Made by a program: the position numbers and the translations under genes. A stretch of DNA of 64,000 nucleotides, taken from the NCBI RefSeq assembly GCF_005747095.1, contig NZ_SWLG01000011.1, positions 80,571-144,570 of the forward strand. The letters run 5' to 3'. Below the pieces are notes generated by a model. That model saw only the letters and a program-made list of their open reading frames with translations, searched no databases and was not told the origin of the DNA. This document shows, one piece after another, positions 9,689-20,216 of the stretch (positions within the stretch are counted from its first letter, which is position 1; each line of letters opens with the position of its first letter). The DNA comes from Exobacillus caeni. Its GTDB lineage: Bacteria > Bacillota > Bacilli > Bacillales > Guptibacillaceae.

Positions 9689-11413
9689 ATGTTAGCAGAA
9701 TTATCAATACGTAATTTTGCAATCATCGAAGAAATTTCATTGTCGTTTGAAAAAGGGTTAACTGTTCTCACCGGGGAAACCGGAGCGGGAAAATCCATTA
9801 TCATCGATGCGATAGGCCTCTTAGTCGGGGGGCGTGGATCCTCGGAATATGTTCGATACGGAACGAAAAAGGCAGAAATTGAAGGACTTTTCCATATAGA
9901 GCCGGCGCATCCTTGCATACAAAAACTCGAAGAGCTAGGAATCGAAATTAATGATGGTATGGTTATTTTACGCCGTGATATTTCGAGTTCCGGAAAGAGC
10001 GCTTGCCGAATTAATGGAAAGCTTGTAACACTGGGCATCCTAAGGGAAATTGGACAGAACTTGATCGATATTCACGGCCAGCATGAACATCAAGATTTGA
10101 TGCAGGAAGAAAAGCATTTACAGCTGCTGGATCATTTTGGTGAACGATCAATCAAATCCGCTCTTACGGAATACCGTGCAATTTATGCAAGGTATAAAAA
10201 AGTTGAGAAACAAATAAAAGATTTATCTGAAAATGAACAAAAGATGGCACAACGCCTTGATTTAATTCAATATCAACTCGAGGAGATCCAGACAGCAGAT
10301 CTACATCCTAATGAAGATGAAGAGTTAATGGATGAGAAACTGCGGTTGTCGAACTATGAAAAGCTCTTTACTTCTTTAAATGACAGCTATAATTCCCTTT
10401 ATGGCGAAAACCGTGGACTAGACTGGGTCGGACTTGCGATGGCTCAGCTCGAGAATGTATCCGATCTTGACGAAGAGTTAAAGGAAATTTATGATCTAGT
10501 GGCCAACCAGTTTTATTTGCTGGAGGAAGCTGCATTTAAAATCAGTAATTTCCAGAGCCAGCTTGAGTTTGATCCTAATCGTCTGGATATGATCGAAGAA
10601 AGACTTAGCGAAATTCATTTATTAAAAAGAAAATATGGAAGCAGCGTACAAGAAATTTTGGAATATGCAGCATCTATAGAGGATGAATTGGATACGATAA
10701 CCAACCGTGAAGGTCGAATTTCTTCTCTAGAGAAAGAATTAAAGGAATTGTCCGCTGATTTATTAGTTGAAGCCAAAAACCTATCGAGATTAAGAAAAAA
10801 AGTTGCTTCTGATTTAACTGAGGCAATCCATTATGAATTACAAGAGCTTTACATGGAAAAGACAAAGTTTTCCATCGGTTTTTCTTATTATGAGGGAAAG
10901 CCCGGGAAAAGCCCTGAGATCGAAGGCTTTCCGATTTCTTTTCACGATGATGGGATTGATAAAGTATCGTTTAAAATTTCTACAAATCCTGGGGAACCGC
11001 TAAAAGAACTTTCAAAAGTTGCTTCTGGAGGAGAACTTTCGAGGATTATGCTTGCTTTAAAATCCATTTTCTCCAGGCACCAGGGAATAACGTCCATCAT
11101 TTTTGATGAAGTAGATACAGGAGTTAGCGGCCGTGTAGCGCAGGCGATGGCAGAAAAGATTTATGGACTGTCGGTTGATTCGCAGGTTCTAGTCATTACC
11201 CATCTGCCACAGGTAGCTGCTATGTCTGATACTCACCTTTATATTTCTAAAGAAGAAACGGGGCAGGGAAGAACAAAAACAAATGTAATTCAATTATCGC
11301 TTGAGGAAAAAACAGAAGAACTTGGAAGAATGATTTCAGGAGCTGAAATGACAAGCCTCACGAGGCAGCATGCCAGGGAATTGCTCGACCTTGCCGAAGA
11401 GATTAAATCCTGA
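9689..11413 (+). CDS. recN: DNA repair protein RecN
   Basis: SMC-like ATPase acting early in double-strand break repair. 574 residues. Walker A GETGAGKS is near residue 30, two coiled-coil arms occupy the middle, and the C-terminal head has the ABC signature region [19 protein letters not shown] and Walker [22 protein letters not shown] precedes the ATG. ahrC-recN is the conserved Bacillus order. No LexA box is obvious upstream. Confidence 0.96.
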   Translation: MLAELSIRNFAIIEEISLSFEKGLTVLTGETGAGKSIIIDAIGLLVGGRGSSEYVRYGTKKAEIEGLFHIEPAHPCIQKLEELGIEINDGMVILRRDISSSGKSACRINGKLVTLGILREIGQNLIDIHGQHEHQDLMQEEKHLQLLDHFGERSIKSALTEYRAIYARYKKVEKQIKDLSENEQKMAQRLDLIQYQLEEIQTADLHPNEDEELMDEKLRLSNYEKLFTSLNDSYNSLYGENRGLDWVGLAMAQLENVSDLDEELKEIYDLVANQFYLLEEAAFKISNFQSQLEFDPNRLDMIEERLSEIHLLKRKYGSSVQEILEYAASIEDELDTITNREGRISSLEKELKELSADLLVEAKNLSRLRKKVASDLTEAIHYELQELYMEKTKFSIGFSYYEGKPGKSPEIEGFPISFHDDGIDKVSFKISTNPGEPLKELSKVASGGELSRIMLALKSIFSRHQGITSIIFDEVDTGVSGRVAQAMAEKIYGLSVDSQVLVITHLPQVAAMSDTHLYISKEETGQGRTKTNVIQLSLEEKTEELGRMISGAEMTSLTRQHARELLDLAEEIKS

Positions 11414-11420
11414 AATTGAA

Positions 11421-11450
11421 AAGCTATCCATCTAAGGATAGCTTTTTCTT
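11421..11450 (+). terminator. Terminator after recN
   Basis: AAGCTATCC/GGATAGCTT stem with a 5-nt loop and TTTTTC. It lies upstream of the chosen spoIVB start and argues against any longer spoIVB reading that would run through it. Confidence 0.85.
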
Positions 11451-11538
11451 TTTTCTTAGTTATAATAACGATTTTCTAAGGCAAGATTATAGATACAGCC
11501 ATGTTGGAGGTGTGGGTAAGAGCGAGGAGAGTGAAGGA

Positions 11539-12846
11539 TTGAAATTTGATATGATAAGACAAATAATTGGAATAGTTCTCCTTGGTTTTCTGGTTATTGT
11601 CGGTTTTAATAAACCGATTCAAACAATGTTATCGATGCCACAGCAGTTAACATTGTTTGAAGGAGAGAAAAAGTCAATAAACAACTACTTTCCTGGAAGT
11701 GCAGTTGCCAGTTCTATGGCAAATAGCGTCATTTCGATCGACAGAGACAAGGAAAAGCGTGCGGTTGACGTGACTGCAGAAAAGAGCGGTGAGGCAGAAA
11801 TGCTGTTGTCGCTTGGCGCTCTTCCTGTAAAAAATGTAGATGTTAAAGTTCTGCCCGATTTTAAAGTGATCCCGGGCGGCCAATCTATAGGCGTTAAGTT
11901 AAACACACTGGGCGTTCTCGTTGTTGGACATCACTTAGTCCAAACCCAGAGTGGTGATAAATCTCCGGGAGAAACCGCAGATATCCATGTAGGTGATATT
12001 ATAACCAAAATAAACGGGAAACCAATTAAAAATATGGATGATGTTGGTCCTATTATTAAAGAAGCCGGTTCAGATGGAAGTTCATTAGAAGTCACGATAA
12101 TAAGGGAAAAAGAAGTGTTGAGGAAAAAGCTTACTCCGGTAAAAGATAGTAACGACAAATCATATCGTATCGGTTTATATATCCGCGACTCGGCAGCAGG
12201 GGTAGGTACATTAACATTTTATCACCCTGAAACCAAAAAATACGGAGCGCTGGGCCATGTCATTTCGGATATGGATACGAAAAAACCTATTGTCGTCCAC
12301 CACGGAGAGATCTTCGGTTCTTCTGTTACTTCTATCGAGAAAGGCAGCAATGGAAAACCTGGAGAAAAGCTAGCTCGTTTCTCTAACGAGGATAAGACAC
12401 TCGGAACAATTACTCGCAACAGTCCGTTTGGTATTTTCGGAAAGATGAATGAAGATATAGATAACGAAATATATAATAAACCAATGCCGATAGCCTTATC
12501 CCACCAGGTCAAAGAAGGACCTGCGAAAATCTTAACTGTAGTAAAAGGAAGTAAAGTAAAGGCGTATGACATTGAAATCGTAAGCTCTATACCACAAAAG
12601 TTTCCTGCAACCAAAGGGATGGTCATTAAAGTGACAGATCCTGAGCTGTTAAAAACAACAGGAGGAATTGTGCAGGGAATGAGCGGGAGCCCAATTATTC
12701 AAGACGGAAAAGTAATCGGGGCAGTTACACACGTTTTCGTAAATGATCCTACCTCAGGGTACGGTGTTCATATAGAGTGGATGCTGCAAGAAGCTGGCAT
12801 TAATATTTATGAAGAAGATCGCAATGGAAAGCGGGCGGCGAGCTGA
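11539..12846 (+). CDS. spoIVB: SpoIVB serine peptidase (S55)
   Basis: Forespore-made, secreted signalling protease that triggers processing of pro-sigma-K in the mother cell. 435 residues from the TTG at 11539, which has GAGGAG about 10 bp upstream. This start places a membrane anchor at about residues 5-25, as in B. subtilis SpoIVB (426 residues). A PDZ domain follows ([16 protein letters not shown]), then the S55 domain with the His-containing [12 protein letters not shown] and the Ser-containing [16 protein letters not shown]. spo0A is next, as usual, but after an unusually long gap. Confidence 0.93.
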   Translation: MKFDMIRQIIGIVLLGFLVIVGFNKPIQTMLSMPQQLTLFEGEKKSINNYFPGSAVASSMANSVISIDRDKEKRAVDVTAEKSGEAEMLLSLGALPVKNVDVKVLPDFKVIPGGQSIGVKLNTLGVLVVGHHLVQTQSGDKSPGETADIHVGDIITKINGKPIKNMDDVGPIIKEAGSDGSSLEVTIIREKEVLRKKLTPVKDSNDKSYRIGLYIRDSAAGVGTLTFYHPETKKYGALGHVISDMDTKKPIVVHHGEIFGSSVTSIEKGSNGKPGEKLARFSNEDKTLGTITRNSPFGIFGKMNEDIDNEIYNKPMPIALSHQVKEGPAKILTVVKGSKVKAYDIEIVSSIPQKFPATKGMVIKVTDPELLKTTGGIVQGMSGSPIIQDGKVIGAVTHVFVNDPTSGYGVHIEWMLQEAGINIYEEDRNGKRAAS

Positions 12847-12875
12847 AAATGCTCCTGTTCGCTTTTTTTCTGTTT
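12833..12875 (+). terminator. Terminator after spoIVB
   Basis: A GC-rich imperfect stem (GCGAGC paired towards GCTC/GTTCGC) overlapping the spoIVB stop region and followed by TTTTTTT. Confidence 0.6.
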
Positions 12876-12899
12876 TTTTAAAAGCTCTTTTCGCACACT

Positions 12900-13295
12900 T
12901 TGTTGCTTAATAAGCTTCACAGTAGAGATGAACTGCGACGCAATTACAGCATTGATTTCCACTCCGGGCAGTTCGCTTTCCGCGGGCAACGCTTCAGCTT
13001 CCTCGTCAGCAAAAACCGCTTCCTGCGGGATCTTCAGCTGTTGCTTTTCCCGCAGGAGTCGACTGCCCTCTGCTCCAATCAATTGACGTTTTTCAAAGAT
13101 GTTGAACATCAAAGCACAGCTTAGCGAAGGAAACACACGTAGACTCCTGCGGGACAGCGAAGACGTTGAGACCCCGCAGTGAGTTTCCTTTGCGAGCGAG
13201 GAGGCTCAGCGCGAGCCCGCGGAAAGCGTAGTGTATTTCCGTAGCGGTCAGTAGTAACTTACGTCGCAGTTTATCGCTTTTGTGCAATAACAACA
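12900..13295. repeat. Large imperfect inverted repeat of a Bacillus intergenic element
   Basis: Two copies of one approximately 190-bp element face each other around an axis near 13098. Matching landmarks: CGCTTTCCGCGGGC (12974-12987) against GCCCGCGGAAAGCG (13215-13228); CCCGCAGGAGTCGACT (near 13050) against AGACTCCTGCGGG (near 13141); and ACTGCGACG (12931-12939) against CGTCGCAGT (13262-13270). The GC content is above that of the flanks. There are no ribosome sites or plausible genes. A shrunken third copy is at 35974. It resembles dispersed GC-rich intergenic repeats seen in several Bacillaceae genomes. Confidence 0.8.
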
Positions 13296-13344
13296 ATCTT
13301 TTAGCCTTTTAAAATAAAAAAGCTGATGATGAACAGTAAGGATA

Positions 13345-13353
13345 TGCTATAAT
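13345..13353 (+). promoter_or_regulatory. Candidate vegetative (sigma-A) promoter of spo0A
   Basis: Extended -10 TGCTATAAT about 210 bp before the spo0A start; it would correspond to the Pv promoter of B. subtilis spo0A. The -35 region is weak. Confidence 0.5.
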
Positions 13354-13379
13354 TAATCTAATATCAAAAATGAAGAAAA

Positions 13380-13386
13380 TTCGACA
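13380..13386 (-). promoter_or_regulatory. 0A box upstream of spo0A
   Basis: TGTCGAA on the minus strand, a perfect core Spo0A site, between the candidate vegetative and sigma-H promoters. A weaker relative (TTTGTCGTT, minus strand) lies about 30 bp downstream. This layout agrees with known Spo0A autoregulation. Confidence 0.6.
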
Positions 13387-13491
13387 AAAACACAAATGAA
13401 CTCCTGTCAAACGACAAATGACCTCGAAAAATGAAGAAAATAAAAGGGAGATAAAGAAAAGAAGATTTTTTTATTCTTATTTAGAAAATTT

Positions 13492-13520
13492 AAAGGGTTT
13501 TTGGAATACCTGTTGAATTT
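13492..13520 (+). promoter_or_regulatory. Candidate sigma-H promoter of spo0A
   Basis: AAAGGGTTT, 11-bp spacer, GTTGAATTT: one mismatch to the sigma-H -35 consensus RNAGGAWWW and a full match to the -10 consensus RNNGAATWW, with correct spacing. It ends about 41 bp before the spo0A start codon. Confidence 0.65.
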
Positions 13521-13561
13521 TATACAATAAGCAAGAAATAGTTGGAAGGAGAGACATAATC

Positions 13562-14362
13562 GTGCAGAAGATTAAAGTGTGCTTGGCGGATGACAATCGC
13601 GAACTAGTTAGCTTAATTGAGGAATATATTTCTCACCAGGATGACATGGAGGTAATCGGTACTGCTTATAACGGCCAGGAATGTTTAGCCCTTTTGGATG
13701 AACAGGTTCCAGATGTGCTCGTTTTAGATATTATAATGCCTCACTTAGATGGCCTTGCGGTATTGGAAAGACTTCGCGCTGAAAGTATTTCATGCAATGT
13801 GATAATGCTAACTGCCTTTGGCCAGGAAGATGTTACAAAGAAAGCTGTGGACCTTGGAGCGTCTTATTTTATTCTGAAACCGTTCGATATGGAAAACTTA
13901 GCGAGCCATATTCGCCAGGTCAGTGGAAAAAAACAGGCTTTTACAAAATCTACCCCAACGTTTAAGCGCCATGTCAAAGAATCGAGGCCTAAAAATCTTG
14001 ATGCAAGTATTACAAGTATCATCCATGAAATTGGAGTTCCTGCTCATATCAAAGGCTATATGTACTTAAGAGAAGCGATCACAATGGTTTATAATGATAT
14101 TGAATTACTTGGCTCGATTACAAAAGTGCTCTATCCTGATATCGCGAAAAAGTTTAACACAACCTCTTCTCGTGTAGAAAGAGCGATCCGCCATGCTATT
14201 GAAGTTGCATGGAGCAGAGGGAATATCGAATCGATCTCCAATCTGTTCGGATATACAGTAAGCATGTCTAAAGCCAAGCCAACTAACTCCGAGTTCATCG
14301 CAATGGTAGCTGACAAGCTTCGTATCGAACATAGCCAGGACAACTACACGTATAATCGATAA
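13562..14362 (+). CDS. spo0A: Sporulation master regulator Spo0A
   Basis: Response regulator at the end of the phosphorelay; phosphorylated Spo0A starts sporulation. 266 residues. The receiver domain has the acidic pair Asp10-Asp11, phospho-acceptor Asp56 in LVLDIIMPH, a conserved Thr in LTAFGQ and a Lys in LKPFDM. A Gln/Lys/Pro-rich linker leads to the Spo0A C-terminal DNA-binding domain ([20 protein letters not shown], then [19 protein letters not shown]). GTG start after GGAAGGAGAG. Transcribed from its own complex control region. Confidence 0.98.
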   Translation: MQKIKVCLADDNRELVSLIEEYISHQDDMEVIGTAYNGQECLALLDEQVPDVLVLDIIMPHLDGLAVLERLRAESISCNVIMLTAFGQEDVTKKAVDLGASYFILKPFDMENLASHIRQVSGKKQAFTKSTPTFKRHVKESRPKNLDASITSIIHEIGVPAHIKGYMYLREAITMVYNDIELLGSITKVLYPDIAKKFNTTSSRVERAIRHAIEVAWSRGNIESISNLFGYTVSMSKAKPTNSEFIAMVADKLRIEHSQDNYTYNR

Positions 14363-14403
14363 GAAATTATATTTATTTTATAAAAGCTGAAGTAACAGAT
14401 AAA

Positions 14404-14437
14404 AGACACCTGCAAATTTTGCAAGGTGTCTGTTTTT
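14404..14437. terminator. Bidirectional terminator between spo0A and yqzF
   Basis: AGACACCTTGCA-type stem (AGACACC/GGTGTCT, extended by TGCA pairs) followed by TGTTTTT on the plus strand; the minus side reaches the yqzF stop. Confidence 0.8.
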
Positions 14438-14672
14438 ATGAGCGTTTACTGAATTTCTTTTGTAATTTGTTCCTTTTTCGGTCTCTATAGAATATAAAGC
14501 CGCCAACGAAAGCGAGTCCTGCTGCAAAGAAGACCAATCCGGCAAGGAACTGTAAAGATAAAGACGGAAATGGTGTCTGAAGATAACCGAATAATACATC
14601 TCTCATTAATTTTATACCATAAACCCCTAATAACCCGGGTAAAAGCACCACTAACAAGGCGATCAAACGCAT
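14436..14672 (-). CDS. yqzF: DUF2627 small membrane protein (YqzF)
   Basis: A 78-residue protein with two hydrophobic segments (about residues 2-23 and 38-60) and a very basic tail (RDRKRNKLQKKFSKR). The ATG at 14672 has AAAGGA upstream; a longer reading lacks a ribosome site. The gene sits between spo0A and bkdR on the opposite strand, like B. subtilis yqzF. Function unknown. Confidence 0.85.
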   Translation of the reverse strand: MRLIALLVVLLPGLLGVYGIKLMRDVLFGYLQTPFPSLSLQFLAGLVFFAAGLAFVGGFIFYRDRKRNKLQKKFSKRS

Positions 14673-14781
14673 GTAACTGCATCCTTTCAAAGTAAACTAC
14701 CTCTTATTTTATCGAACATTGCTGTAACTGTCTAATCTTAACAATGAAAGTTATATGAAAATTCTTTTTACTGTGCAGGAA

Positions 14782-14810
14782 TTGTCAAATCGAAAAAACA
14801 ATTGTATGAT
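14782..14810 (+). promoter_or_regulatory. Sigma-A promoter of bkdR
   Basis: TTGTCA, 17-bp spacer, TATGAT, ending 40 bp before the GTG start of bkdR. It lies inside the longest possible reading frame and so supports the shorter start. Confidence 0.65.
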
Positions 14811-14850
14811 TAAGTATGAAGATGATTGCATGATAAAAGGAGTTTGTCCG

Positions 14851-16917
14851 GTGAATAAATGTATGATAGTAGGAGCGGGGAAGGGTGGAACTGCCCTTCT
14901 AAGAATTTTGCAAGAAACCGAAATGATGGAAGTAGTAGCCGTGGTCGATGTGAATCCAGATGCTACCGGCATTCGGTTGGCTAAACAGCTAGAGATCGAT
15001 ACATACCAGGACTGGAGAAGTGTGCTATCAAGCGAGATAGATGTGATTATCGAAGCTACTGGCATTGAAGAAGTTTTTGAAAATTTAAGGGACCATCGCG
15101 ATAGGCAGACTGTTCTTATCCCCGGGTCAGTAGCTAATATCGTTTTAAAACTTATAGAGGAAAAAGAAGGGTTGATTGAAGAACTTCAAAGCCAATCTTA
15201 TCAGCAGGATCTTATTCTAAATTCTACTCATGATGGTATGGTCGCCATTGATATCGAAGAAAGAATTACTCTCTTTAATCATAGTGCAGAACGAATGACG
15301 GGGATTAACCGCAAGCTTGCTCTTGGTCAAAATGTTGGTGCAGTAATCGCTAACAGCCAGCTGCCGAGAATCATAACATCAGGTCATGCAGAAATAAATC
15401 AGGAGCAAACGCTCGATAATGGCAAAAAAATTATCACTACAAGAATACCTATGGTCGATGATGCTGGTCGTTGTGTGGGGGCTTTTGCGGTTTTCAAGGA
15501 TATTACTGAGATAGAAGAAATGGCAAATGAAGTTACAAATCTAAAAAGTATTCAAACCATGCTGGAAGCAATCATTCATTCATCAGACGAAGCGATATCG
15601 GTTGTAGATGAAAAAGGGCGTGGATTGATGATCAATCCTGCCTACAGTAGATTAACAGGACTGCGTGAGGAAGAAGTGATCGGTAAACCGGCTACTACAG
15701 ATATTTCTGAAGGAGAAAGCATGCACATGAGGGTGTTGAAAACCCGGAAGCCCGTGAGAGGTGTTCGGATGAAGGTCGGTCCGAATAAGCGGGATGTTCT
15801 TGTCAATGTAGCTCCAGTAATAGTGGACGGAATGATAAAAGGAAGTGTCGGTGTTATCCACGATATTTCAGAAATACATTCATTGACCAATCAGTTGAAA
15901 AGAGCGAGGCAAATCATTAGAACCCTTGAGGCCAAGTATTCTTTTGACGATATAATCGGTGAGTCAGAGGAAATTAAGTTTGCGGTCGAACAAGCAAAGC
16001 TAGGAGCTACTACTCCTGCGACAGTCTTGTTACGTGGAGAGTCTGGCACAGGAAAGGAACTTTTTGCCCATGCGATCCACAACGCGAGTGACAGAAAGTT
16101 CAACAAGTTTGTACGGGTCAATTGTGCTGCGATTTCGGAATCGCTGCTTGAGAGTGAATTATTTGGCTATGAAGAGGGTGCATTTTCGGGAGCGAAGCAG
16201 GGTGGAAAAAGAGGTCTGTTCGAAGAAGCGAACGGAGGCAGCATTTTCCTTGATGAGATCGGTGAAATTTCGTTAAACACACAGGCAAAATTGCTTCGGG
16301 TCTTGCAGGAAAATGAAATCGTCAGGGTGGGAGGAACAAAGCCCATTCCCATAAAATTGAGAGTTATCGCAGCAACGAATGTAAATCTTGAAAAGAGAAT
16401 AAGAGAGGGGACTTTTCGGGAAGATTTATATTATCGACTAAATAGATTGCCGATCCAGATTCCTCCGCTCCGGAATAGAAAAGAAGATATAAGATTGCTT
16501 GCTGAACATTTGATTAACAAAATCAATCAGGATTATGGGCGCAATGTGGATCAGTTGAGCGAGGATGCGGTTCATTATTTACAGCAATATGAATGGCCGG
16601 GCAATGTGAGAGAACTAGAAAATGTACTTGGAAGAGCGATGATTCATATGGACATGCAAGAAAGGATAATGGATGTTCAACATATTCCTGCTCTTGAAAC
16701 TGATGCAAAATCAGCAGGTGAAACAATCACAATAAATGAGTTGGAGTCTGCCACACTGAATGAACTTGTTGAGTCTTTCGAAAAACAGGTACTTCAAAAA
16801 GCATTGAAAGCAAACAACGGAAATAAAACAAGGACTGCTAAAGAGTTGGGTGTTTCGTTAAGAAATCTTTATTATAAAATGGAAAAGTATAATATTGAAA
16901 ATAATAGCACGCAATAA
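14851..16917 (+). CDS. bkdR: Sigma-54-dependent activator BkdR
   Basis: Activator of the downstream branched-chain keto acid operon together with SigL. 688 residues from GTG 14851 (AAAGGAG upstream). Domains: an N-terminal Rossmann-like region with [10 protein letters not shown], two PAS domains (about 130-230 and 250-360), an AAA+ domain with Walker A GESGTGKE, Walker [13 protein letters not shown] and arginine-finger region, and a C-terminal Fis-type helix-turn-helix ([18 protein letters not shown]). The loop that contacts sigma-54 reads GAFSGA instead of the usual GAFTGA, a conservative change. Confidence 0.95.
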   Translation: MNKCMIVGAGKGGTALLRILQETEMMEVVAVVDVNPDATGIRLAKQLEIDTYQDWRSVLSSEIDVIIEATGIEEVFENLRDHRDRQTVLIPGSVANIVLKLIEEKEGLIEELQSQSYQQDLILNSTHDGMVAIDIEERITLFNHSAERMTGINRKLALGQNVGAVIANSQLPRIITSGHAEINQEQTLDNGKKIITTRIPMVDDAGRCVGAFAVFKDITEIEEMANEVTNLKSIQTMLEAIIHSSDEAISVVDEKGRGLMINPAYSRLTGLREEEVIGKPATTDISEGESMHMRVLKTRKPVRGVRMKVGPNKRDVLVNVAPVIVDGMIKGSVGVIHDISEIHSLTNQLKRARQIIRTLEAKYSFDDIIGESEEIKFAVEQAKLGATTPATVLLRGESGTGKELFAHAIHNASDRKFNKFVRVNCAAISESLLESELFGYEEGAFSGAKQGGKRGLFEEANGGSIFLDEIGEISLNTQAKLLRVLQENEIVRVGGTKPIPIKLRVIAATNVNLEKRIREGTFREDLYYRLNRLPIQIPPLRNRKEDIRLLAEHLINKINQDYGRNVDQLSEDAVHYLQQYEWPGNVRELENVLGRAMIHMDMQERIMDVQHIPALETDAKSAGETITINELESATLNELVESFEKQVLQKALKANNGNKTRTAKELGVSLRNLYYKMEKYNIENNSTQ

Positions 16918-16925
16918 TTTGCGTG
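16908..16925. promoter_or_regulatory. Dyad at the bkdR stop: candidate BkdR enhancer site or hairpin
   Basis: Perfect CACGCAA-TAAT-TTGCGTG dyad centred near 16917, about 96 bp upstream of the inferred sigma-54 start. That is the usual distance for an activator site. It has no T-run directly after it, so a terminator role is less likely. Confidence 0.45.
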
Positions 16926-16985
16926 GCATGAAAAAAAATGCATGCTCTTAACCTTGAAATAAAGCGGTTTCATAAGATTTGAAAG

Positions 16986-17002
16986 TTGGCATGAATATTG
17001 CA
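16986..17002 (+). promoter_or_regulatory. Sigma-54 (SigL) promoter of the bkd operon
   Basis: TTGGCATGAATATTGCA: the GG and GC dinucleotides are separated by exactly 10 bp as required for -24/-12 promoters. The inferred start is near 17013, 27 bp before ptb. Confidence 0.85.
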
Positions 17003-17039
17003 TTATAAATAGTGGGCCTTGCAAAAGGAGGAGTTAGAG

Positions 17040-17942
17040 TTGAAGTTAGATAGGCTGATTCAAGTTGCTGCTGAACAACCTGATAAGATTGTAGCTGTTG
17101 CAGCAGCGGAAGATGAAGAGGTTATAGAAGCAGTAAAACGAGCGATACAAGAAGAAATCGCTTCCTTCTTACTGTTTGGCAAAGAAAAGGAAATCATTCA
17201 TTTGTTACAAAAAAAGGGGCTGGATCCCACTACCACAGATAAACTGAAGGTTCTAAATGCTTCTACGCCTTCAGATGCTGCAGAAAGCGCAGTAAAAGCG
17301 GTGAATAGTGGGGATGCTGATGTTTTAATGAAAGGCATGGTATCAACTGCTGTTATTCTAAAAGCAGTTCTTAACAAAGAATGGGGTCTTCGAACCGGTA
17401 AAGTTCTATCCCATGTGGCTGCTTTTGAAGTTCCTCATATGGAAAATCTCATTTTTGTAACTGATGCAGGAATGAATATCGCGCCGGACTTAAAGCAAAA
17501 GTCCGAAATTATAAAGAATGCAGTATCAATAGCAAATTCAATCGGGATTAAGCGACCTAAAGTTGCACCTATAGCAGCCGTGGAGGTAATCAATCCTGAT
17601 ATGCAGGCTACGTTGGATGCTGCTGCGTTAACACAGATGAACCAGCGGGGCCAGATTAAAAACTGCTTGATCGATGGTCCGCTTGGGCTCGACAATGCAA
17701 TCTCGCTGGAGGCTGCAGAACATAAAGGAATAGAGAGCGATGTTGCAGGAGCGGCCGATATTTTAATGGTGCCAACAATAGAAGTAGGAAATGCATTATA
17801 TAAATCGTTAATTTATTTTGCCCGTGCGAAAGTTGGGGCAGTAATTGCTGGAGCTAGAGCTCCGATCGTGCTTACATCGAGAGCCGACAGTGCGGAAAGC
17901 AAACTTTATTCAATTGCACTTGCAGTAAATTCTACAAAATAA
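17040..17942 (+). CDS. ptb: Phosphate butyryltransferase
   Basis: Converts branched-chain or butyryl-CoA to the acyl phosphate. 300 residues, the B. subtilis length. The TTG at 17040 lies 8 bp after AAAGGAGG; an upstream in-frame TTG at 17019 overlaps the ribosome site and is rejected. Family features: DVLMKGMVSTAVILKAVL, GKVLSHVAAFEVP, VTDAGMNIAPDL and GPLGLDNAIS. First gene after the sigma-54 promoter. Acts with Buk to produce ATP from acyl-CoA. Confidence 0.93.
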   Translation: MKLDRLIQVAAEQPDKIVAVAAAEDEEVIEAVKRAIQEEIASFLLFGKEKEIIHLLQKKGLDPTTTDKLKVLNASTPSDAAESAVKAVNSGDADVLMKGMVSTAVILKAVLNKEWGLRTGKVLSHVAAFEVPHMENLIFVTDAGMNIAPDLKQKSEIIKNAVSIANSIGIKRPKVAPIAAVEVINPDMQATLDAAALTQMNQRGQIKNCLIDGPLGLDNAISLEAAEHKGIESDVAGAADILMVPTIEVGNALYKSLIYFARAKVGAVIAGARAPIVLTSRADSAESKLYSIALAVNSTK

Positions 17943-17969
17943 CATGGAAGATACAGGGAGGAAACAAAA

Positions 17970-19070
17970 ATGGAATTATTTAAGTACATGGAAACCTATG
18001 ACTATGAACAAGTGGTAGTATGCCAGGATAAACAATCTGGTCTGAAAGCGATTATTGCTATCCACGATACTACTCTTGGTCCTGCACTCGGTGGAACAAG
18101 AATGTGGACATATGATTCAGAGGAAGCGGCTTTTGAAGATGCATTGCGTCTTGCAAAAGGGATGACTTATAAGAACGCTGCTGCAGGATTAAACCTCGGC
18201 GGAGGAAAAACAGTTATTATCGGGGATCCTCGCAAAGATAAAAATGAAGAAATGTTCCGAGCGTTCGGGCGGTATATCCAGGGCTTGAACGGGCGTTATA
18301 TTACAGCTGAAGATGTAGGTACAACTGTAGCTGACATGGATTTAATCCATGAAGAAACTGATTATGTTACAGGTATTTCTCCTGCATTCGGTTCTTCAGG
18401 AAACCCTTCACCAGTTACAGCTTACGGTGTATATGTAGGGATGAAAGCGGCAGCGAAAGAAGCGTTTGGCACTGATTCTCTCGAAGGTAAAACTGTTGCT
18501 GTCCAGGGTGTTGGGAACGTGGCTTATAATCTGTGTAAACATCTTCATGAAGAAGGAGCATCCTTGATTGTTACGGACATTAACAAAGAAGCTGTTCAAC
18601 GCGCTGTTGATGATTTTGGAGCGAAAGCTGTAAATACAGATGAAATTTATAGTGTTGATTGCGATATTTTTGCCCCATGTGCCCTGGGAGCTGTAATTAA
18701 CGACGACACGATCCCGCAGATTAAAGCAAAAGTTATTGCTGGAGCAGCAAACAACCAGCTGAAAGAAACAACTCACGGTGATCAGATTGCTGAAATGGGT
18801 ATTGTTTATGCTCCTGACTATGTCATTAATGCAGGCGGTGTTATTAACGTAGCAGACGAACTTTACGGATATAACCGTGACCGTGCGATGAAACGTGTAG
18901 AAGGGATTTACGATAATATACAAAAAGTAATCGAAATTTCAAAGCGTGACGGCATTCCGACTTATGCAGCAGCAGATCGCATGGCTGAAGAGCGTATCGA
19001 AAGAATGAAAAATTCGAGAAGCCAATTCTTAATGAATCCGCACAACATTTTAACTCATCGCAACAGATAA
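17970..19070 (+). CDS. bcd: Leucine dehydrogenase
   Basis: NAD-dependent oxidative deamination of leucine, valine and isoleucine to the 2-keto acids used by the BKD complex. 366 residues. GGTRMWTY and the Lys-containing glycine-rich signature [14 protein letters not shown] mark the active site; the NAD fold has [13 protein letters not shown]. The ATG has GGGAGG upstream and buk begins 16 bp after the stop. Confidence 0.96.
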   Translation: MELFKYMETYDYEQVVVCQDKQSGLKAIIAIHDTTLGPALGGTRMWTYDSEEAAFEDALRLAKGMTYKNAAAGLNLGGGKTVIIGDPRKDKNEEMFRAFGRYIQGLNGRYITAEDVGTTVADMDLIHEETDYVTGISPAFGSSGNPSPVTAYGVYVGMKAAAKEAFGTDSLEGKTVAVQGVGNVAYNLCKHLHEEGASLIVTDINKEAVQRAVDDFGAKAVNTDEIYSVDCDIFAPCALGAVINDDTIPQIKAKVIAGAANNQLKETTHGDQIAEMGIVYAPDYVINAGGVINVADELYGYNRDRAMKRVEGIYDNIQKVIEISKRDGIPTYAAADRMAEERIERMKNSRSQFLMNPHNILTHRNR

Positions 19071-19086
19071 ATTGGAGGTTAGAATC

Positions 19087-20193
19087 TTGGCCAATTCAGA
19101 ATATCGTCTACTGGTCATAAATCCAGGTTCGACATCGACGAAAATAGGTATATTTGACAATGAACGTGGCGTATTTGAAAAAACCATTCGTCATAACAGC
19201 GAAGAGATCAACACATATGAGAACATTATTGACCAATACGAATTTCGGAAAAACGTGATACTTGAAACGCTTGACCAGGAAGGTTTCAATATTTCCAAGC
19301 TTGATGCGGTAGTTGGCCGGGGAGGGTTGTTGCGACCTATCGTAGGAGGAACATACTCCGTGAACGATCAAATGCTTGAAGATTTAAGAAATGGGTTTTC
19401 AGGAGAACATGCTTCCAACCTTGGTGGAATTATTGCTTTTGAAATCGCAAGCCAGTTAAACATCCCTTCTTTCATAGTAGACCCGGTTGTGGTAGATGAA
19501 CTTCAGCCGGTGGCTCGGCTTTCCGGTGTACCAGAGATAGAAAGGAAGAGCATATTCCATGCCCTAAACCAAAAAGCCGTTGCAAGAAGGGTCTCAAAAC
19601 AATTGAATCAAAGGTATGAGGATCTAAGGTTGATTGTCACCCACATGGGAGGCGGAATCACTGTTGGCGTCCATGAAAACGGAAGAGTTATTGATGTGAA
19701 TAACGGACTGCATGGTGAAGGCCCTTTCTCACCGGAAAGGGCAGGAACAGTACCGGTAGGGGACCTTGTATCAATGTGCTTTTCGGGGCATTACTACGCT
19801 GATGAAATTATGAAAAAGCTAGTTGGACAAGCTGGTTTTGTCGGATATCTTGGGACGAACGATGCAGTGAAAGTTGAGAAGATGATCAAAGAGGGCAACG
19901 AGAAAGCAGAATTGGTTTATGAAGCGATGGCTTACCAGGTTGCAAAGGAAATAGGTGCAGCCAGTGCTGTGCTTTCCGGGAGAGTAGATGCGATAATTTT
20001 GACCGGCGGTCTGGCATACGGCAAGGAATTCGTTGAAAAAATAACTGAACGTGTTAAATGGATCGCCGATGTGATCGTTCATCCGGGAGAAAATGAATTG
20101 CAGGCGCTTGCTGAAGGCGGTCTTCGAGTCTTAAGGAATGAGGAAGATGCAAAGGAGTACCCAAACTCCCCGATCGTAGAAAAAGTGATTTAA
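19087..20193 (+). CDS. buk: Butyrate kinase
   Basis: Acetokinase-family enzyme that turns butyryl or branched acyl phosphate into the acid plus ATP. 368 residues from TTG 19087, 8 bp after TTGGAGG. Seen: the N-terminal phosphate motif [33 protein letters not shown] and ILTGGLAYG. Second partner of Ptb. Confidence 0.95.
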   Translation: MANSEYRLLVINPGSTSTKIGIFDNERGVFEKTIRHNSEEINTYENIIDQYEFRKNVILETLDQEGFNISKLDAVVGRGGLLRPIVGGTYSVNDQMLEDLRNGFSGEHASNLGGIIAFEIASQLNIPSFIVDPVVVDELQPVARLSGVPEIERKSIFHALNQKAVARRVSKQLNQRYEDLRLIVTHMGGGITVGVHENGRVIDVNNGLHGEGPFSPERAGTVPVGDLVSMCFSGHYYADEIMKKLVGQAGFVGYLGTNDAVKVEKMIKEGNEKAELVYEAMAYQVAKEIGAASAVLSGRVDAIILTGGLAYGKEFVEKITERVKWIADVIVHPGENELQALAEGGLRVLRNEEDAKEYPNSPIVEKVI

Positions 20194-20216
20194 ACCATTT
20201 GTAAAGGAGCATCATT

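Noticed and set aside
11416..11538. Longer N terminus for SpoIVB
   Set aside because: It would read through the recN terminator; the TTG at 11539 gives the membrane anchor at the proper place.
12807..13296. Several open frames of 67-109 codons on both strands between spoIVB and spo0A
   Set aside because: They are by-products of the GC-rich inverted repeat; none has a ribosome site or recognisable product.
14755..14850. Longer N terminus for BkdR
   Set aside because: It contains a good sigma-A promoter and lacks a ribosome site; GTG 14851 has AAAGGAG and gives the usual length.
18408..18923. Long minus-strand frame opposite bcd
   Set aside because: Antisense shadow of leucine dehydrogenase; no start signal.
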